In this document: piece by piece, positions 23,931 through 37,899 of the stretch
Layout of the letters: the number at the start of each line of letters is the position of its first letter
Position numbering within the stretch: the stretch's first letter is position 1
Assembly (NCBI RefSeq): GCF_021155775.2
Contig: NC_060236.1
Coordinates: 28,658,238 to 28,722,237 of the forward strand
Direction of reading: 5' to 3'
From: Neodiprion pinetum
Taxonomy: Eukaryota; Arthropoda; Insecta; Hymenoptera; Diprionidae
DNA: 64,000 nucleotides
Position numbers and translations under genes: made by a program
Notes under the pieces: model-generated
Seen by the model: only the letters and a program-made list of their open reading frames with translations
What the model was told of the DNA's origin: nothing
The model's database searches: none

Positions 23931-26336
23931 CTATAAACTTACGCAGGAAAATGGACTGAAAAAATTCTTAGAGTAATGGAAAATCAGTGAAAACACGGGC
24001 ATTTTTGTTTTCCTTTCCGTAAAGTGGTATCGAAATCTCGAAGAGATTGACGAACGATGGAACGCATGGATCCGGATCATAGGGATGATAATCGCTCGCA
24101 ATGATACGTCTCTGAGGATGGATCTTAATTCAAGTTAGCAGTGGCGAGGACGGGTGTTATCAGCCAACAAATCAGCCCTCGGCGGTCGCGAATCGAGTGT
24201 CGCACCCTCGGAGGCCTCACTGAGAGCGACTCGGTCCCTGAGCGCGACCCTAAATAGCCCGACTCTAAACACTGGCCGCCTGTTCCGAGCCCAACTACAA
24301 ATCATCGAGGGGTAAGTTCTTCGGTGGCTCGACGAGGAAAAACTAGCCGAGCTTGCTCGCCTCGATCGAGTGTTAGATTGCAGCGACTCCTCGTCGCGTT
24401 CTTGATTTTATCCGGTTTTCCACTATTTTCCTGCAGGAGTGCCTCAGGCGAAATTTGCATTGCTAATTTTCATTTTTTGACTCGAAAGATTTGTAAAAAT
24501 CTGTTCATTTTTAATTTTTTATTCGTTTCCTACTCATAGCGGCTTTGAATTACACTATATTTAAAAAACGATCAGTTCTGCATCGCAAATTTTTAAGATT
24601 CTTCATCACCTTTTCTGAAGGTTTGCAGTATTAAAAATCTGCAAAAATCCCGTCGAGCTCAAAATTTGTAACTATATTACAACCGCGAAATGATTGATTA
24701 ATTTTTGCTGCATGATTTCAACGGTAATAATTGACAACCAATTAGCTTTGGTTATTAGATTCTTTTCTTGATTCAGTGTTGTACAATATTCTTCGTAACG
24801 AATTCATTTTAGACTTCTGATTACGTACGTGTACGTTCTGATTACGTTGATTCATTGTAATTTCCTGTTACCTGAAAATTTTTAAGCCGCTTTGTAAACT
24901 CTTAATCCACGGAGGCTGCTAACCTGAAAAATTCAGGCCTTCGGAGGACTTGGAAAATCCAGGAATAATTCAGAGATTGCTGATTCGAGCATGGTCTTAA
25001 TATAATTTTAATCCCTTCGAGCGACCATCTTACTTATACCGCGTTCAATTAATTAATCTTGTTTCATTGGTGACGCTTTTCCAAGATTGATTCTCACAAA
25101 AATTACAACTAACTTCGATCAACAAGAATTGTTCAGCTAGATATTATCCGTAAATCTCTTTTTGAGACTTCAAATTTTTCTGTATGCAAAGACGATATAT
25201 ATTTTATTTTTGCGCATCCTCCATTTTTCAAAGTCATTTAATGTCGCTTGTTGGAATCTGAATGCAAAATTCCTATTGTTGTGTTCCTAAATTTCAGGTG
25301 AAATCAGCATACGTGAGAGGAAAAAATTTTTTTTTTTTTTTTTTTGAAAACATAATTAAGAAACCATTGTTAACTTTCAAAAAAACTCCCAAAAATCCCA
25401 ATTGTTTAACCTCCTACAATTATACCTGCATATTAAAAAACTGATCAGCTCGCGTATTATTATCCTAATAAAATAAATCTCTCAGACGTTCGACTAAAAG
25501 ATTGAGTTTGCAGAAGTCTGGCAAACGATTTCACCGTGAAACATTTTTCCCCGCGATAAAAGTAAGCAGAGCCAGCAGAATGCAGTTGTGCCCCGACCGT
25601 GTCGGTTGTGTGGTACATTTAACAACGATCATAGGCAGGACGCGATGCAAAGACGGGGGTGGAAATGGGGATGAAGAGGGGGTGAGGGTTGAATAATAAA
25701 GGGGCAACCCGGGGTGGAATCGATTGATTGTGAACGGAGGCAACGTCGGATGACGGTATAACAAAACGTGTATGATGTCAGAGAGGGAGAAAGCGCGGTG
25801 ACAATTTCCTGACAAATCGCATTTCAACGAGCGTTCTCCAAACACACATACACGAATATGTATATACACATACACATATACTTTGGTATGCACAAATGCA
25901 AAGGTGTAAAAAAAGCGTTTCACCGAGACGGCAGTGAGATTACAAAAATGCGTCGAGAACGACGAAAAAAGGCGACGACGTCCTTCTCGTCGTTATGATA
26001 AAGGAATACTCGAGTCGCACTGTGACGTTACTACAATATTCTAATGGAGAGGTGAAAAAATTTTAATATCCAAATTGCCGACCAAGAATCCCGGAAAATG
26101 GAACGTGTATGTATTTATCCGCACAGTTACACACGGTGTGGAAATACGCCATGTGTCATATTCGGAATACATTATATGCACACACACACACACACGTATA
26201 TATGTACATATACACTTGCTGGTGGATATTAGAAGAGAGATCCCGGAGAGAAGAGTTTACTTTGTGTTTGGACCAGTCTGTGCAGACTCCTTGGGAACTT
26301 ATGACCAACGAAAATCAGTGGCAAGGGGATAGGGAA

Positions 26337-26352
26337 GGGGGGGGGGGGGGGG
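26337..26352. repeat. poly-G tract
   Basis: Sixteen G within a purine-rich plus-strand segment (26320-26410). Confidence 0.95.
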
Positions 26353-29300
26353 TGGAGAGAACGAGGGGAGATAAAACTAGAGGCGAACGGCGTAATGAAA
26401 TGGAAAAGTTTCTCCGGAAGGCTCGCCGCGTTAATGGGCGGTAAGCGAATTAAAGAATCAAGCATTTCGCAAACGAGAACTAGCGCCAACTTCTCACCGA
26501 GATGGAAGATACGATAGATAGATGGATGTATCTGAGAGATACTCCGCAGCGGAGAAGTACTTTCTGATGTAAAAGTACGCCGCGTTGAAATTCTCGCTGA
26601 ATGATCGGTAAACGGTGTGTGGAATCCACGGGACTCACACTCTGTGAAACCGTTTATCTCAAATCATCACGTTTCGAACACCAGAATCACGTCCTTTTTC
26701 AATGGGTCCTGAGAATTATCACATCACGAAGTTTTTGTGTGAGATACCCATGATGCATCGGAAGTGTAGTCCGACGGTAACGATATTCGAGTTATGCGTA
26801 AAACGAATAAATATCTGAACTGTGGGAGGAGAGGGGAAATCGGTTGAAATATGGGGTCTTGAACGTCGAGCACCCCGATCCATGTGATCGAAAATACTTT
26901 GGAATGGTTATTCGATGTGGGTATTGAGAAGCGTTGATGTCGAGTACACTCGTTGTATCGGAATAATTCGAACGTCAAGAAGAGATTTGTGGCTTTTTCG
27001 AAATTGCAGTTGTTAAAAATTGGCTGCACTAGAGAACTTGCTCTCGTTCAGTCGTAAAACGAGTGCAAAGCGGTGTTATGGTGGTCGTTTTACGAGAGTA
27101 TATATATGGGATGAAATTTTTCTCCCCGCAGATTTTATGCGTCAGGGCCATCAAAGCGAGGTGTACGTTCCCAGTTTCTGTATTCCAAACGCGTAAAAAC
27201 TCTCCGTGTATAATAAATCCCGATTCGGTAGTCGGCGGTTCAAGCCTTCGACGGAAGTTGGTGGAAAGGAAGTATAAACAGGCAGAACTAAATCAAACGA
27301 AACGGTGAAAAATTGGGAGAAAAATTTTTACACGTACGGTTTTGCAAGTAGCTGCGGCATCAGCATCACCCGCCAGGCTACAGATGCTGCAGACTCGACA
27401 TTTCACCGGGTGCAAGTGTCGCGGAGCGTGACGATATATCCTGCCGAGTTTAATTGCATTTTGAGTGGCCTGCCTAAAAGTAATGGCCGGTGTGTGAACA
27501 AAAACGCCTCGACGCCGATTTTCGCTCCCATCTGCCATCGCGAATCGTCCATTCGTAGGTATTTACCGACAGCTGTGCGCGAAATCGGATCACCGATCGA
27601 TTTTCACCTCACGCGAACAGAAGCCGGGTGAACGATCGGTGGGTTCCGGAAAATACCCGCGAGGCGAATTTCCGGGTGTCGCACTTTGTGTACGTTTGCG
27701 AAGGCGGACATCTCGTTCTGGGGCCTAACGACGGGCTGCGTCGAGTGTCGAGTGACGTTGACGGAGTGGCACTACCGACTCTAATTGCAGGACGAGGCTC
27801 GATCCTGCAGGACCGCTAAGAAAATTCAACGAAGCAAACAGGCGAGCCTTGTTCCGGGTTTCCTGGACCCTAGGAGAAGGCCTAAATTAATATTTGTTAC
27901 GCCGTTATTCAAATTAGTTGGGACGTGACTCTGGGTGGTAAAGTGCCGCTGCCAAACCCACGGCCGACCCTCCTTGTCTCCTCACCATCGTGCAACCGCT
28001 GCGTATCTTCCAACTTGGGATGGAACCCTTCGTGGTCAGATCATTCCTTGGAATCGGTTTAATCAAATGGGGACACGAGGCGACGACCAAGTCTCAGCGC
28101 ACCGCCTTTTCGTCCTGGAATCAGTCTGTCGAAGACCACGGTTGAAAAGGAGTTTACGGATTGACCAGAATTTACAGAGCGTCCCGTAACTCGTGGATAG
28201 TAAGCCCAAAGCGATGTTGCGCATAAATAATAATTAGGACAGTATAAGAGTATAAGCGAACTTTCTCCATCGCGTATATTGACGAATTTATCGTGCAACA
28301 ATTAAGAAGGCATTTCGTAACCATTTAGGATGTACGTTTTTCCTTGCCTAAGATTGATTCAAATCATCGAAATACGGGATTTTGGAGGTGGCTGATTACG
28401 AGTCCGGAATCAAAATTCTCTTCGTTGTATCAAAATGAGGCATTTTCTCACAGTTATGAGTGAAATGCGAAGCTACTATTTTGAATTTCAAAAATTTTGA
28501 CTTCATATTCATGATCAGCGGCCACCGAAACCACCCATTTCCAAATATCAAACAAATGAGGGGCGAGACAAAACCTACACTCCAAACCTTTATTGAGTTT
28601 CCGGCGAGAGAGAAATCTCACTCATACTCTACAATCCTCACTTTCTATGAACACTCTGCATGATCTTATAATTCCAAATAATACGAGCTCCGAATGGTTC
28701 AACTTTCCAAAAGTTTCTGGGGTGCGTCACAATTCAATGCCTCAAAAGATCGTTTCATATTTAATCCGACACCTCGGTTTTCCGACTTGCATCTCATTCA
28801 TCGACGTTTTTTTATCGGATTCCAAAATTCCCCACACATCCCACTTCTCTAACAATATCGATAGCGATATCGGTGTTGATTGTAACATGCTGGGAGTATA
28901 ACAACGCTCAACGACACGTGGAACACACTTTCATCGAGAGGCCGATGATTCGTTCACACCATTTATAGATCGTTCTTTTTTCCGACTCATTCATAAAGCG
29001 GCAACTAACCCGAGGATCAGTTCTCGACGCCATTTCGTATAGTTAGAATTCGGTGTCAGTGCTACCAGCGTCGATCGAATCATGTCATGACTGTCCGGCT
29101 GATCGCCAGTTGCACTCGGTTCGACCATTCGCTCGTTCATTTTGGATCACGAATCCTCATTCAATATTTCGCGGAGTGCTTTACGAGTTGACGACTCGAG
29201 TTCCGAATGGAGCATAACTTGGAGTTGGTGGCCTTTGGACAGCGTAGCGCATGCATGGATGATTAGACGGGGCGAAGAGTGGTCAACACAATGGACGACC

Positions 29301-30989
29301 CATGCTTGACGTCGGTCACGTCGCTTAGTAATTTGAATAATGCATCGACACCCGTACAATGTTGATGTTCAAAAGCCGTTCGACCAATTGTACGAAAATC
29401 AACCGCGTCGATCTCAGGATTAGGTATCGATTACTACTCACGCGAATTGCTTCGAGTATCAGTACGCAAAATTATTTACCGATAGTTCAGAGCAACGTTG
29501 CAGATTTGTATCGTGAAATTGGTCGAAACGAAGCGGGAAACGCAATGTTCGGACGTACTTTTTTTTAACGACTCGCATCGCGATTCACGATCAGTCCCTT
29601 CAAATGATCCAAGTTCTTGGCACACATGCGACGAATTTGTTTTTTAAACTTTTTGTACCGTTCAGGTTCCGGATACAACAACTGCAGGAATAAGGGGAAC
29701 AGGGTAAAAACTTTTCAACGACCATTTCCCTCGGTGGCAATCCGCACAGTGTAATAAATACGCTCGACTACGAATACAAATGATCCTTTCGAAATCTGAA
29801 AACAACGAGTCAATTTGAGTAAGGCCCTGGTGGACCCAAGAAGTCGACGAACCGTTTCTAACTTCATCCATGCGACAATTTCACTGCCGGGACGTTTCGT
29901 TATCCTCCAAGAGAGTCATCGAGATGGTCCCGCAGGGTTTTCTCAAGAGCTTCAAGCACTCCGGGTTCAATGGACACAATGGAGCTCGACAGATGCTCAC
30001 GCCGCGTTAAACGTGTGGTTAACACTGACGACTGGAGGACTCTTTTGAACCCCCATCATTCGTAGCTCGTCCACTCGAAAGTTCGTAAGCTGGACTCCAC
30101 ATGCATCCATGCGCTCACCGAGAATGGGCAACAATGGACGGATCGAAAGTGAGCCTAACAAAAATGAAATTACGACCCCAATAAACGGAGATACTGTTAC
30201 TTATGGATGCGTGAAATCTACAGTTGCGAGTTGAAAGATCCAACATTCCACTCGTGGGGAGTGAAATGCTGCAGTGTGTAGAAGCGAGCGGACCATCTAT
30301 TATGACGAAAAGTCGTCCATTGACGTAATGGCAAAGCTTGGCAGCTGATCGTTTATGATAATGGGATATTTGCCATTCCATTATACCGAACGATACCTAT
30401 CGAATTCCGATTCAATTTATATCACTAATCGACGCGATATAACACGGGCAACAATACTGCCTAATCTTCCCAGACACGATACAAACTGCAGACATTACCC
30501 ATACCTAGTATAACACTTATGGTTATATCGCGAAGAATTACTCATTCGTGGGATACTTTATGCATCGATTGATCGACTACAATGTTTTTTAGTTGTTGGT
30601 ATTACAACGAGAGGGGCAAGTATTCGTCTTCCAGTTATTTCAAAATTCAAATCTTTGACGGAACTGAGAGATTCACGAATCTATATAGGAGCATAAAAAG
30701 ATCGCCATTCGCGATTTTGGCTTGAAATCCCGTCGGACTACGTAGAGGAAAATTTTCCCAGAGTGCAAGGGTATCTTCGGATTTGATACGCAGCCAAGAA
30801 TGGAGAGATCAGCAGGAAGGAAGTAGACGATAACGATCTTCGAGTCTCGCGAGATTTCATCCAATTAAGATATATCTCTAGTAGGTATAGTATATGCGAT
30901 TCCGATCGGGAAGTGGAAGGAATCGTTTTATTTTATCGACTCTTATTCCGGATCCAAAGCCGTGTACGGTTGTTCTTTTGCGGAGGTAC

Positions 30990-31028
<39 letters not shown>
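30990..31028. repeat. (GAT)13 microsatellite
   Basis: Thirteen perfect GAT units, 39 bp. In the plus frame it reads as a run of Met and in the minus frame as Ile, inside small frames that have no other coding character. It is the longest trinucleotide tract here. Confidence 0.97.
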
Positions 31029-31029
<1 letters not shown>

Positions 31030-32882
31030 ACGATTATGAAAGTATCGCGTCTCGATGAACGATCGAGACAAGTATCAAGAGTAGTTGTAAAATCACAATC
31101 AAAATTGAATGCAAACGATGCAGGAAAGAGCCACGGAAATTGCTTCAGCTCAGTTACGACAGAGCGTTCAAGCAGAATGAAAGAGGAAGACAAAGAGCCC
31201 AAGACACGGAAAAAAGAGGAGAACTAGAGAGGAAGGCGCAGCTAATTACGAGTAACTCGTCTAGTGAATGCGGCGAAGCGCTCATTCAATTCCGGAGAAA
31301 ATTGCAGGAAATCTTTGCTCTTCACGGAATCAAATGCCTCGCCTACTCTGCCTGATATCTTTTATAAATTTATTACCTCATCGTCGACACACTCAATCTT
31401 CGTTTATGCACGTGTATGCAGTTGCCATGTATTATCGAAATTACAGATTTCAGAATAGTTATTTGTGGGTCGGTGATATAATACTTGAATTACGGGATCT
31501 TGTTCCATTCTTGTGTTTCCGATTGACACTCATCTCATTCATCTAATATAAAGCAGTTCCGTATTTCTGATCCCTGGTGATTCGGTACAGTTCTTGGAAG
31601 ACTTGAAGGCAAACGAGAGAGAAAGATAAGAACCTTTCGTACGAAAACCTGCCGACTAAACTTTAAGTTCTTTGAAAGCTTCTAGAAACGACTGCCCTAT
31701 TGTGACCGGATGTGATGGGAATTCGGAAAGTTTTGTGGAACATCTTCACCGAATACCCGCTTGACTTGCCAGCCTGATTTCGTCCCTGCACTTGGTAGAA
31801 CCGTTTCTAAGAAATTCCCTACGCAAGATTGACTGAAATTTCCTACCCTCGGCATTAAAGCGTGTAGATGTGAAATTTTTCAGTATCAGAGGTGCAAGAA
31901 ATAAAGTACGCACGCAGGTAAAATCTTTACCACATCGACTGCGCGTACAGTTATTGAGGACGAGAAAACACACGGAGGTATAAATTTCCGGAGCCCCGAG
32001 GCCATTCGGGATATCGAAACAGGGAGCGCGATAGCAGTTAAGGGATGAATCGGTGTTTCTTTTTTGCCGAAAGAACAATTCCATCCGCCCTATTATCGCC
32101 AGGGCTCTTTCCGGGCTCTCGGGGTTTCTTTTTGCGACGGTGCGATATTTCCGGAAATTCCTTCGCCCGGTCGCTGCAAAAAGCATAATTGCCCCATGGT
32201 ACAACTAAGGGTAGGTGGACGTTGCGTCTCAACCATAGAGAGCAGACGCGAATAGGAAAAGCTGAATTCCGATGCACTTTGCGCTGCAGCCTTGGCTGCA
32301 GAAGTGGGTGAATTTAAGTGGAGGGTGCCTGAGTAATGCAGCCCATGCCTGCGTATTCCGTAATATCCGTGTCTCGACTTCAGCTCTCGCATATCCTGAA
32401 CCGACCAACACACGCGCGCAGTTTCACTCCCGGACGAAAAATCCCCTGAGAACATCAGAATGATACGAGGGAAAGTCGGAGGCGTTTTACCCCCTGTGTG
32501 CAATGCGCGGATATGGATGTGGATACGGGACACTCGCTCTACGAGGATGCAAAGAGAACCAACTCCGCAAACCTCTCACGCGGTGCCGCTTTACCTTGTA
32601 TCTAGTACTTGGAGGATAAAACCTTACACGCAGAGAAGAGGAAAATGAACTGTATTCTACTTCGCGAACGGATCCACTCTCCCAATGGCTTTGTGCATGC
32701 GATCCCTTCAGACCCGCGTGTCGCCTCTCTCCAGCCATATGTAGGGTATACAAATCGGAAATCACACGTAGGAGCTATGTGTAACTTTCACCGTACCTAC
32801 CGCATTCAGGCGGAATTGGAATTCGTCGAGTGCGATTTGGATGCTTTATCTGGTCTAGTAAGTATACAAGGCTGGTTCTAGA

Positions 32883-33044
32883 TACAGATTCCCGTACCGA
32901 CATTAACCGATACTTAGCCAAGACACGAACTTTTTTCTAGAATATTCGATAGTGGGGGATATGCCAGCTCTGATTTACTTGAATTCTAAAAAAATGGTTT
33001 TTGTCTTGGCTAAGTATCGGTAAATGTCGGTATGGGAATCTGTA
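32883..33044. mobile_element. 162-bp TA-flanked (mariner-like) hairpin element
   Basis: The left arm TACAGATTCCCGTACCGACA and the right arm, read on the minus strand, TACAGATTCCCATACCGACA continue together through the CGATACTTAGCCAAGACA block. That gives about 43 bp of inverted repeat with only a few differences. TA at both outer edges fits a Tc1/mariner-type target duplication. The 75-bp interior is not coding. The small number of mismatches between the arms suggests a fairly recent insertion. Confidence 0.85.
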
Positions 33045-36000
33045 GCGATGACACGGAAAGAAGAGGTAGGCGCTTTCCTCCACCTCCTCCACAGCTCTTC
33101 ATACACTTGTCTCTCGGTTATTCTTTTTTCCCTTCTCACATGAAATCCGATCGGGCCTTTCCGTCCCGGGGAAGCTTTGACTTTCTGGAGGACCTTTATT
33201 CTCGCAGGAAGACGGTGCGACGGTGTGGCGAAGATACATATTCCCCGTGAAATGCCGGGCGACAAATTCTTCGCCGGGTGGATGTGTTCATGTATAAGAC
33301 GCGCGGACCTAAGCTCTGGGGAAAATATCCAGGAGTGGAAAGTTCGCTATTCCTCGTCCCTCGCCCAGCCCCTGCACGAGGATTCGAATCCTTCGGATAT
33401 TTCTCATCGCGGTGGTGCTTCTACCTAAGAACCAGTAGCTGCACCGGGAAGTCGAGTGGTCGAAAATAGTTCAGACGGGTCGAAATACTTTTCAACTACA
33501 CGATCGGGCCTCTCGCCTATATCCGCTATGCTTATGATCAGCTCCTGATATTAAATTCCTGCAAATTTACTCACGCCCCGATGACTCTGGTTCGCCATCG
33601 TGGCTTGCGAATACTATGTGGATCTATTTGTGTGTGTGGCTGTGCTAGGCGGAGCATAAAAGTAATCGAGCAAGATCAAAGAGTCTTGAGAAGAAGACAA
33701 AGAAAAAGAGGAACCTTGTAAGACCATTTTTAAGTATCGCAATAGGTTGTTAATTGGCTCTGTAGAAGCAATCGCCGTCCGCGTTTAAAGCGTCTGCGTC
33801 CCGGTGTATCTGCAATAAATCAGGGTGACTTGAGCGGGTAATGAATTTGACAGGGAAACCGGGCGCAAGCTGTGGGGTCCCCCTCCACCTCCCCCCGCCT
33901 GACTTAACTGCGTATAATCTGCCTATTAACGTGCATTAATTATATTTAATTAACGAGTACTCTAGACGGGAAATTTCGGGCCTAGCCGAAGCTCGCAAGC
34001 TCCCGGAGTTCCGCCTGTGTCTCGAGACTTGACGCTTTTAAAGATTATCAAATCGCACGATGCACGTCATTGGCGCGAGTTCTCGCGAAATGATTTTGCG
34101 CCCATCGTTCGAAAGGTGTTTCAGAAAATTCGACCGAACAATTTCTGGTTAGAAATTTAATATCTTACAAATAACGGATGCGCGAAGAGGCGAAGTCTTT
34201 GAAGCGTATATTCAACTTTGAAGTTGTTGGATCGAGCCATCCTGCTTCGCAAACTGTATACATATAATACCGATTCAATTTATACGTATATCTTTGGAAA
34301 GAGGAAAGCCGTAGAAGGGGGTGAAAAGTTTTCACCTCATTTCACGGCGCGAAAATTATTGCCTAGACGCTAGGAATCCAGGCACATTCGAGAGCTGATA
34401 ATGTCAGAGGAGAGGAGGAGGCATCGTCGAGTATGTGGATACTGCAGTCGCGCTTGCGGATACTGGCTTTCTCTTCCGGTTGATTCAGTTCAATTTTGGC
34501 GCCTCTCTATGTCAGCGCTGGGCGGATATGCTGTGCATGCATGCATGCATGCGTGTAATCGGTTTTAACTCGATATAACGATTCGCGGAAGACATAGAAA
34601 GCCGCTTAACTCTCGTTAGATTCCAGTTTAAACTGGGAAATAAGAGGATCGCATGTCTGTAGGCACAGGCGCCTCCGCTCACTCACTTCATCGATCAATC
34701 TTAAAACCTATTTTGCTTCCCCGCTCCGTAAGATCTCTACAGATGAAAAGGAAATGCCTGTAGCGCGGATACCTTTTTACGTTCCATCGAAATCGCTCTC
34801 GACCTTTAGACATCAGCTTCTTTGATCGACAATTTCACCATTAATATTTACTGGATATTACACACGTATTTTCAACGATTCAGCCTGTCTTCGTGCTTGA
34901 GTCATTACATCGACATGCACATCCACATCCACATTTTGCAGTTTGATGAAAACGAGGAAGTTACGGTCGCTGCGTCAAAGGACGTCGGGAAATCAAATAA
35001 AGTTCAAAAGCTACGGTGGGGGAATTCGAAAGTGGTGGTGGTGATTCTCCGTCTGCTGGCAGAGGCGACAGAGTTTGAGGCTTATTGTTCGTTCGTTCGC
35101 TCGTCGAAGCGCGAATCCCGGTGGCGAATGTATATATGTATACATATATTCGGAAACAGGGGAGAGAAATAGAGCTTGAAAGTTTGTCTGCGTCGTCCCT
35201 GTCGAGGAAGGAGACCTTCGTCAGGAACTTTCCGTACGGTTTTACTTATTGATTCTGTTAATCGTCGGGATTTCCCCTGCGGTGATACCGCGGAGCATAG
35301 CCAAGATTTTCGTAGCCGAAGGGTGTCTCTGCCGTACCGGTCGAGATAAGCGACCGCGATCGTCAAACGCGAACTTGAAAGCTGCTTTCCGCGCCAAAGA
35401 AGAGGAAGAGGAAGAGGAATCAGGAGAGTACGTGAAATGAGAGGTCAGCTTTAAACGATGGCTGATATTCGAGCGGAGGAGGCGAGACTTACGATTAGTT
35501 AGACACGCGAATTACTTCCGTCAGTTGCCAGGAGATAGGGAAATTATGTAGAACTCGACTATAAATGTTCGCGAAACCGTATTTCAGCCGGATGTGTGTT
35601 CCCGGTGCAAAAGAGGGTCGTTTCAGCGCCGCCCTGGGAATCAAAGTTCTTTCGCTCGAGTGGGAGGCGGAAAGAACAGCAGAAACTAGCGCTGGATACT
35701 CAGCTGTTCCCGACGAGTTACTTCGTTGTAAAAACAACAAGAAGTAGAAAAATAAAAGGAAAGAAAAAGGAAACCCCGTTGTTTAGCTTTGAGTCGGAGA
35801 CTCGCGAGAGCAAACTGGCGGGATCATAATTTGAGAGTACAGAAAAAAAAAAAATGTTAGAGAAACAAAAAAGCAGAAAAGAATATAATAGAAAAGAGAA
35901 ATTACACCGAAGAGCTACGGGAAGCGTGCCAAAGAAGAAAAACTTACTTTTGTTACTGCAGCGAGCCAAAAGGTGGAAAGAATTACAAAGAAAAGAACGA

Positions 36001-37830
36001 ACAAAGTTTCTAAGGGTGCAGTTTAACCTTCTCTCTTAAAATTTAAAAAATACCCAATTTTTCGGACATCGCTAACGATGAATTCGTTCGCTACTCGTGC
36101 CGAGTGGCGTTTGCTCATCGGGTGCTTTTTACAACGAATGAATTATACCTGCAGAAACGGAGGGTGTGGAAAATGCTTAAAATTAATCAATCCAGCAAAC
36201 TTTTTCAGTCCAGTTTGGGGGCGCAAAAAACTGCGGACCAGAGGGGGGTGCACAGGTGTATATATACGCGAATGAATCTACGTAACGATAGAGCTAACAT
36301 ATCGTAAATTAAAATGGTCACCACTTTAGCGCTTCGGCCAGGTTGCCCCAGCGAATCAATATTCCTTCACGTATGTATGGAAACACATCGATAGATACAC
36401 CGGCACTACACTATACAAATATACCTATACAGGTACGTTGTACATACCTACATGTGCATTGCGGATTGTTACGATCTGCCGAAATCGTTGTTATTTCTAT
36501 CGAGTATTGACAATAAGTGAGCCCACTGCCACCCTCCGTTACATCGATCGACGTCAATGGTTAACGAGGGTGTCGAAGAACCCGAAGCACACTGCCGGAG
36601 GCGGACACCGATAATCTGTTTCAGACATTTATTCCGTAGGCTCCATTGGGCCCTTGATTGGAATCCCATTCGCAGGGTGTTAAGGTGAAGAATAAAACAG
36701 GCCCAGATCAGGAAGCCCTGCAACTGGGACCACTTACATGCTTTGATATTTGATATTTTGATATGGGTTGAGGATCTATGAGTCGGAAATCACTGTTTAA
36801 TGAAAGCTGAATTGTAATTTGTATTTTATGGTTGTGATGGAAATCAAAAAATGGACTTCAAACAACCAGAAACAAAATTGACTCGGTCTAAACCTTGAGT
36901 AAGTTTCGAACTGTACGGTTAGTCCATCAAGTAGGGGAAAGTTTTGTACCTCAAGACGTTTTTTCGATTTTAGGCTATAGAATCGAAAGCTTTCAACATT
37001 ACGATGTGAAATTGGTATCATCTGAAAGAGCAGTCTGTCCATAACGAAACATTTCTACGCCCGTTTATTTGTTCAAACAGCTTGATTTTTTTGTAACCAA
37101 GTTTGAAAGAGGAATTGAAATGTGCACCAAGGTACAACACCGTCGTGTAACTTGAAACATACCCTCGTGTACCTTGATTACCTTGAAACACGACGCGTCA
37201 AGTGAGATTTAATGCAAACTAATTCTTGTGAAAGCAGCAATTATTATCTGACAAGATTTTACGATATACTCAATAGGTGTACTATGCGACTCATCGCATA
37301 AATGGATCTCCGAGAAAGTCATTCATAGACCTCACTATTCACAGCGTTCTTTTTTAAACTAACATCACTACGCGTCGAAATCGTCGAATTGTTTCAAGGT
37401 ACAACACATTCCCCAACCATGTTCCTCAAACTAGATCACAACTGTGACGGCGATATCGTTTTCTCAAACACCGAGAACTTGCAAATGGCGTTCTTCTCTT
37501 CCAACGATTCGCAACCTCTTGACAAAAAAAAAAAAGAAATCGAAAACGATGAGATCATCACGGGGAGGTGAACATAGTCCGGAGACCTCGTTACAGCTGA
37601 CACGTTCCGCTCTAGGTATCTGACATCTCTCAGTCTCCTCTTGTCACGTTCTATAATGTATGTCTTGAAGAATCCCGACAACCGCGGCCCTTTTTTACTA
37701 TGCTGCAAGCGCGCGTTCGGCGTTCCTGATAACTGGGAAGGAGGGTTATTGTGTTTCATCCAGTTTCAGTTATACGGAGCACGACGTACGCGACGAGCAC
37801 CCGTATCCAGTGTACGGAGTATCCACTACC
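33045..37830. other. gene-free stretch
   Basis: A TGCATGCA tract occurs at 34534-34552. A minus-strand frame at 36469-36723 (84 codons) follows a possible TTGCAG acceptor, but no domain is recognisable and no exon partner was found. The word CAAGGTACAACAC occurs at about 37128 and again at 37395. Confidence 0.45.
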
Positions 37831-37860
37831 CAGTATCCAGTATCCAGTATCCAGTATCCA
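37831..37860. repeat. 7-bp tandem repeat
   Basis: Just over four copies of CAGTATC lie in a row, with related GTATCCA words from 37803 onward. The repeat sits directly upstream of the promoter-like patch at 37.9 kb. Confidence 0.9.
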
Positions 37861-37899
37861 AGATCCATTAGAAGGGAGGGCAGGCACCCAACGTTCACC

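Larger units (their letters stand above)
22931..32882. other. long moderate-GC stretch without a supported gene
   Basis: This is the largest interval without a recognised mobile element. GC content rises at 24100-24400 and 27000-33000, where small frames (60-150 codons) occur on both strands, but none matches a family I know. Minor features are a 24-bp tandem (23867-23930), AC and G tracts (26180-26194 and 26337-26352) and a GAT tract (30990-31028). A minus-strand frame at 29565-29915 and a candidate mini-intron at 24312-24436 are discussed as findings. Confidence 0.45.

Noticed and set aside
24324..24539. Frame with a signal-peptide-like hydrophobic start (LLVAFLILSGFPLF)
   Set aside because: It begins at GTG, not ATG, which is not a normal start in a nuclear eukaryotic gene, and it would lie largely inside the candidate intron.
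33360..33400. GGATTCGAATCC, resembling a tRNA B box
   Set aside because: No A box or foldable acceptor and anticodon arms are present upstream at the right distance.
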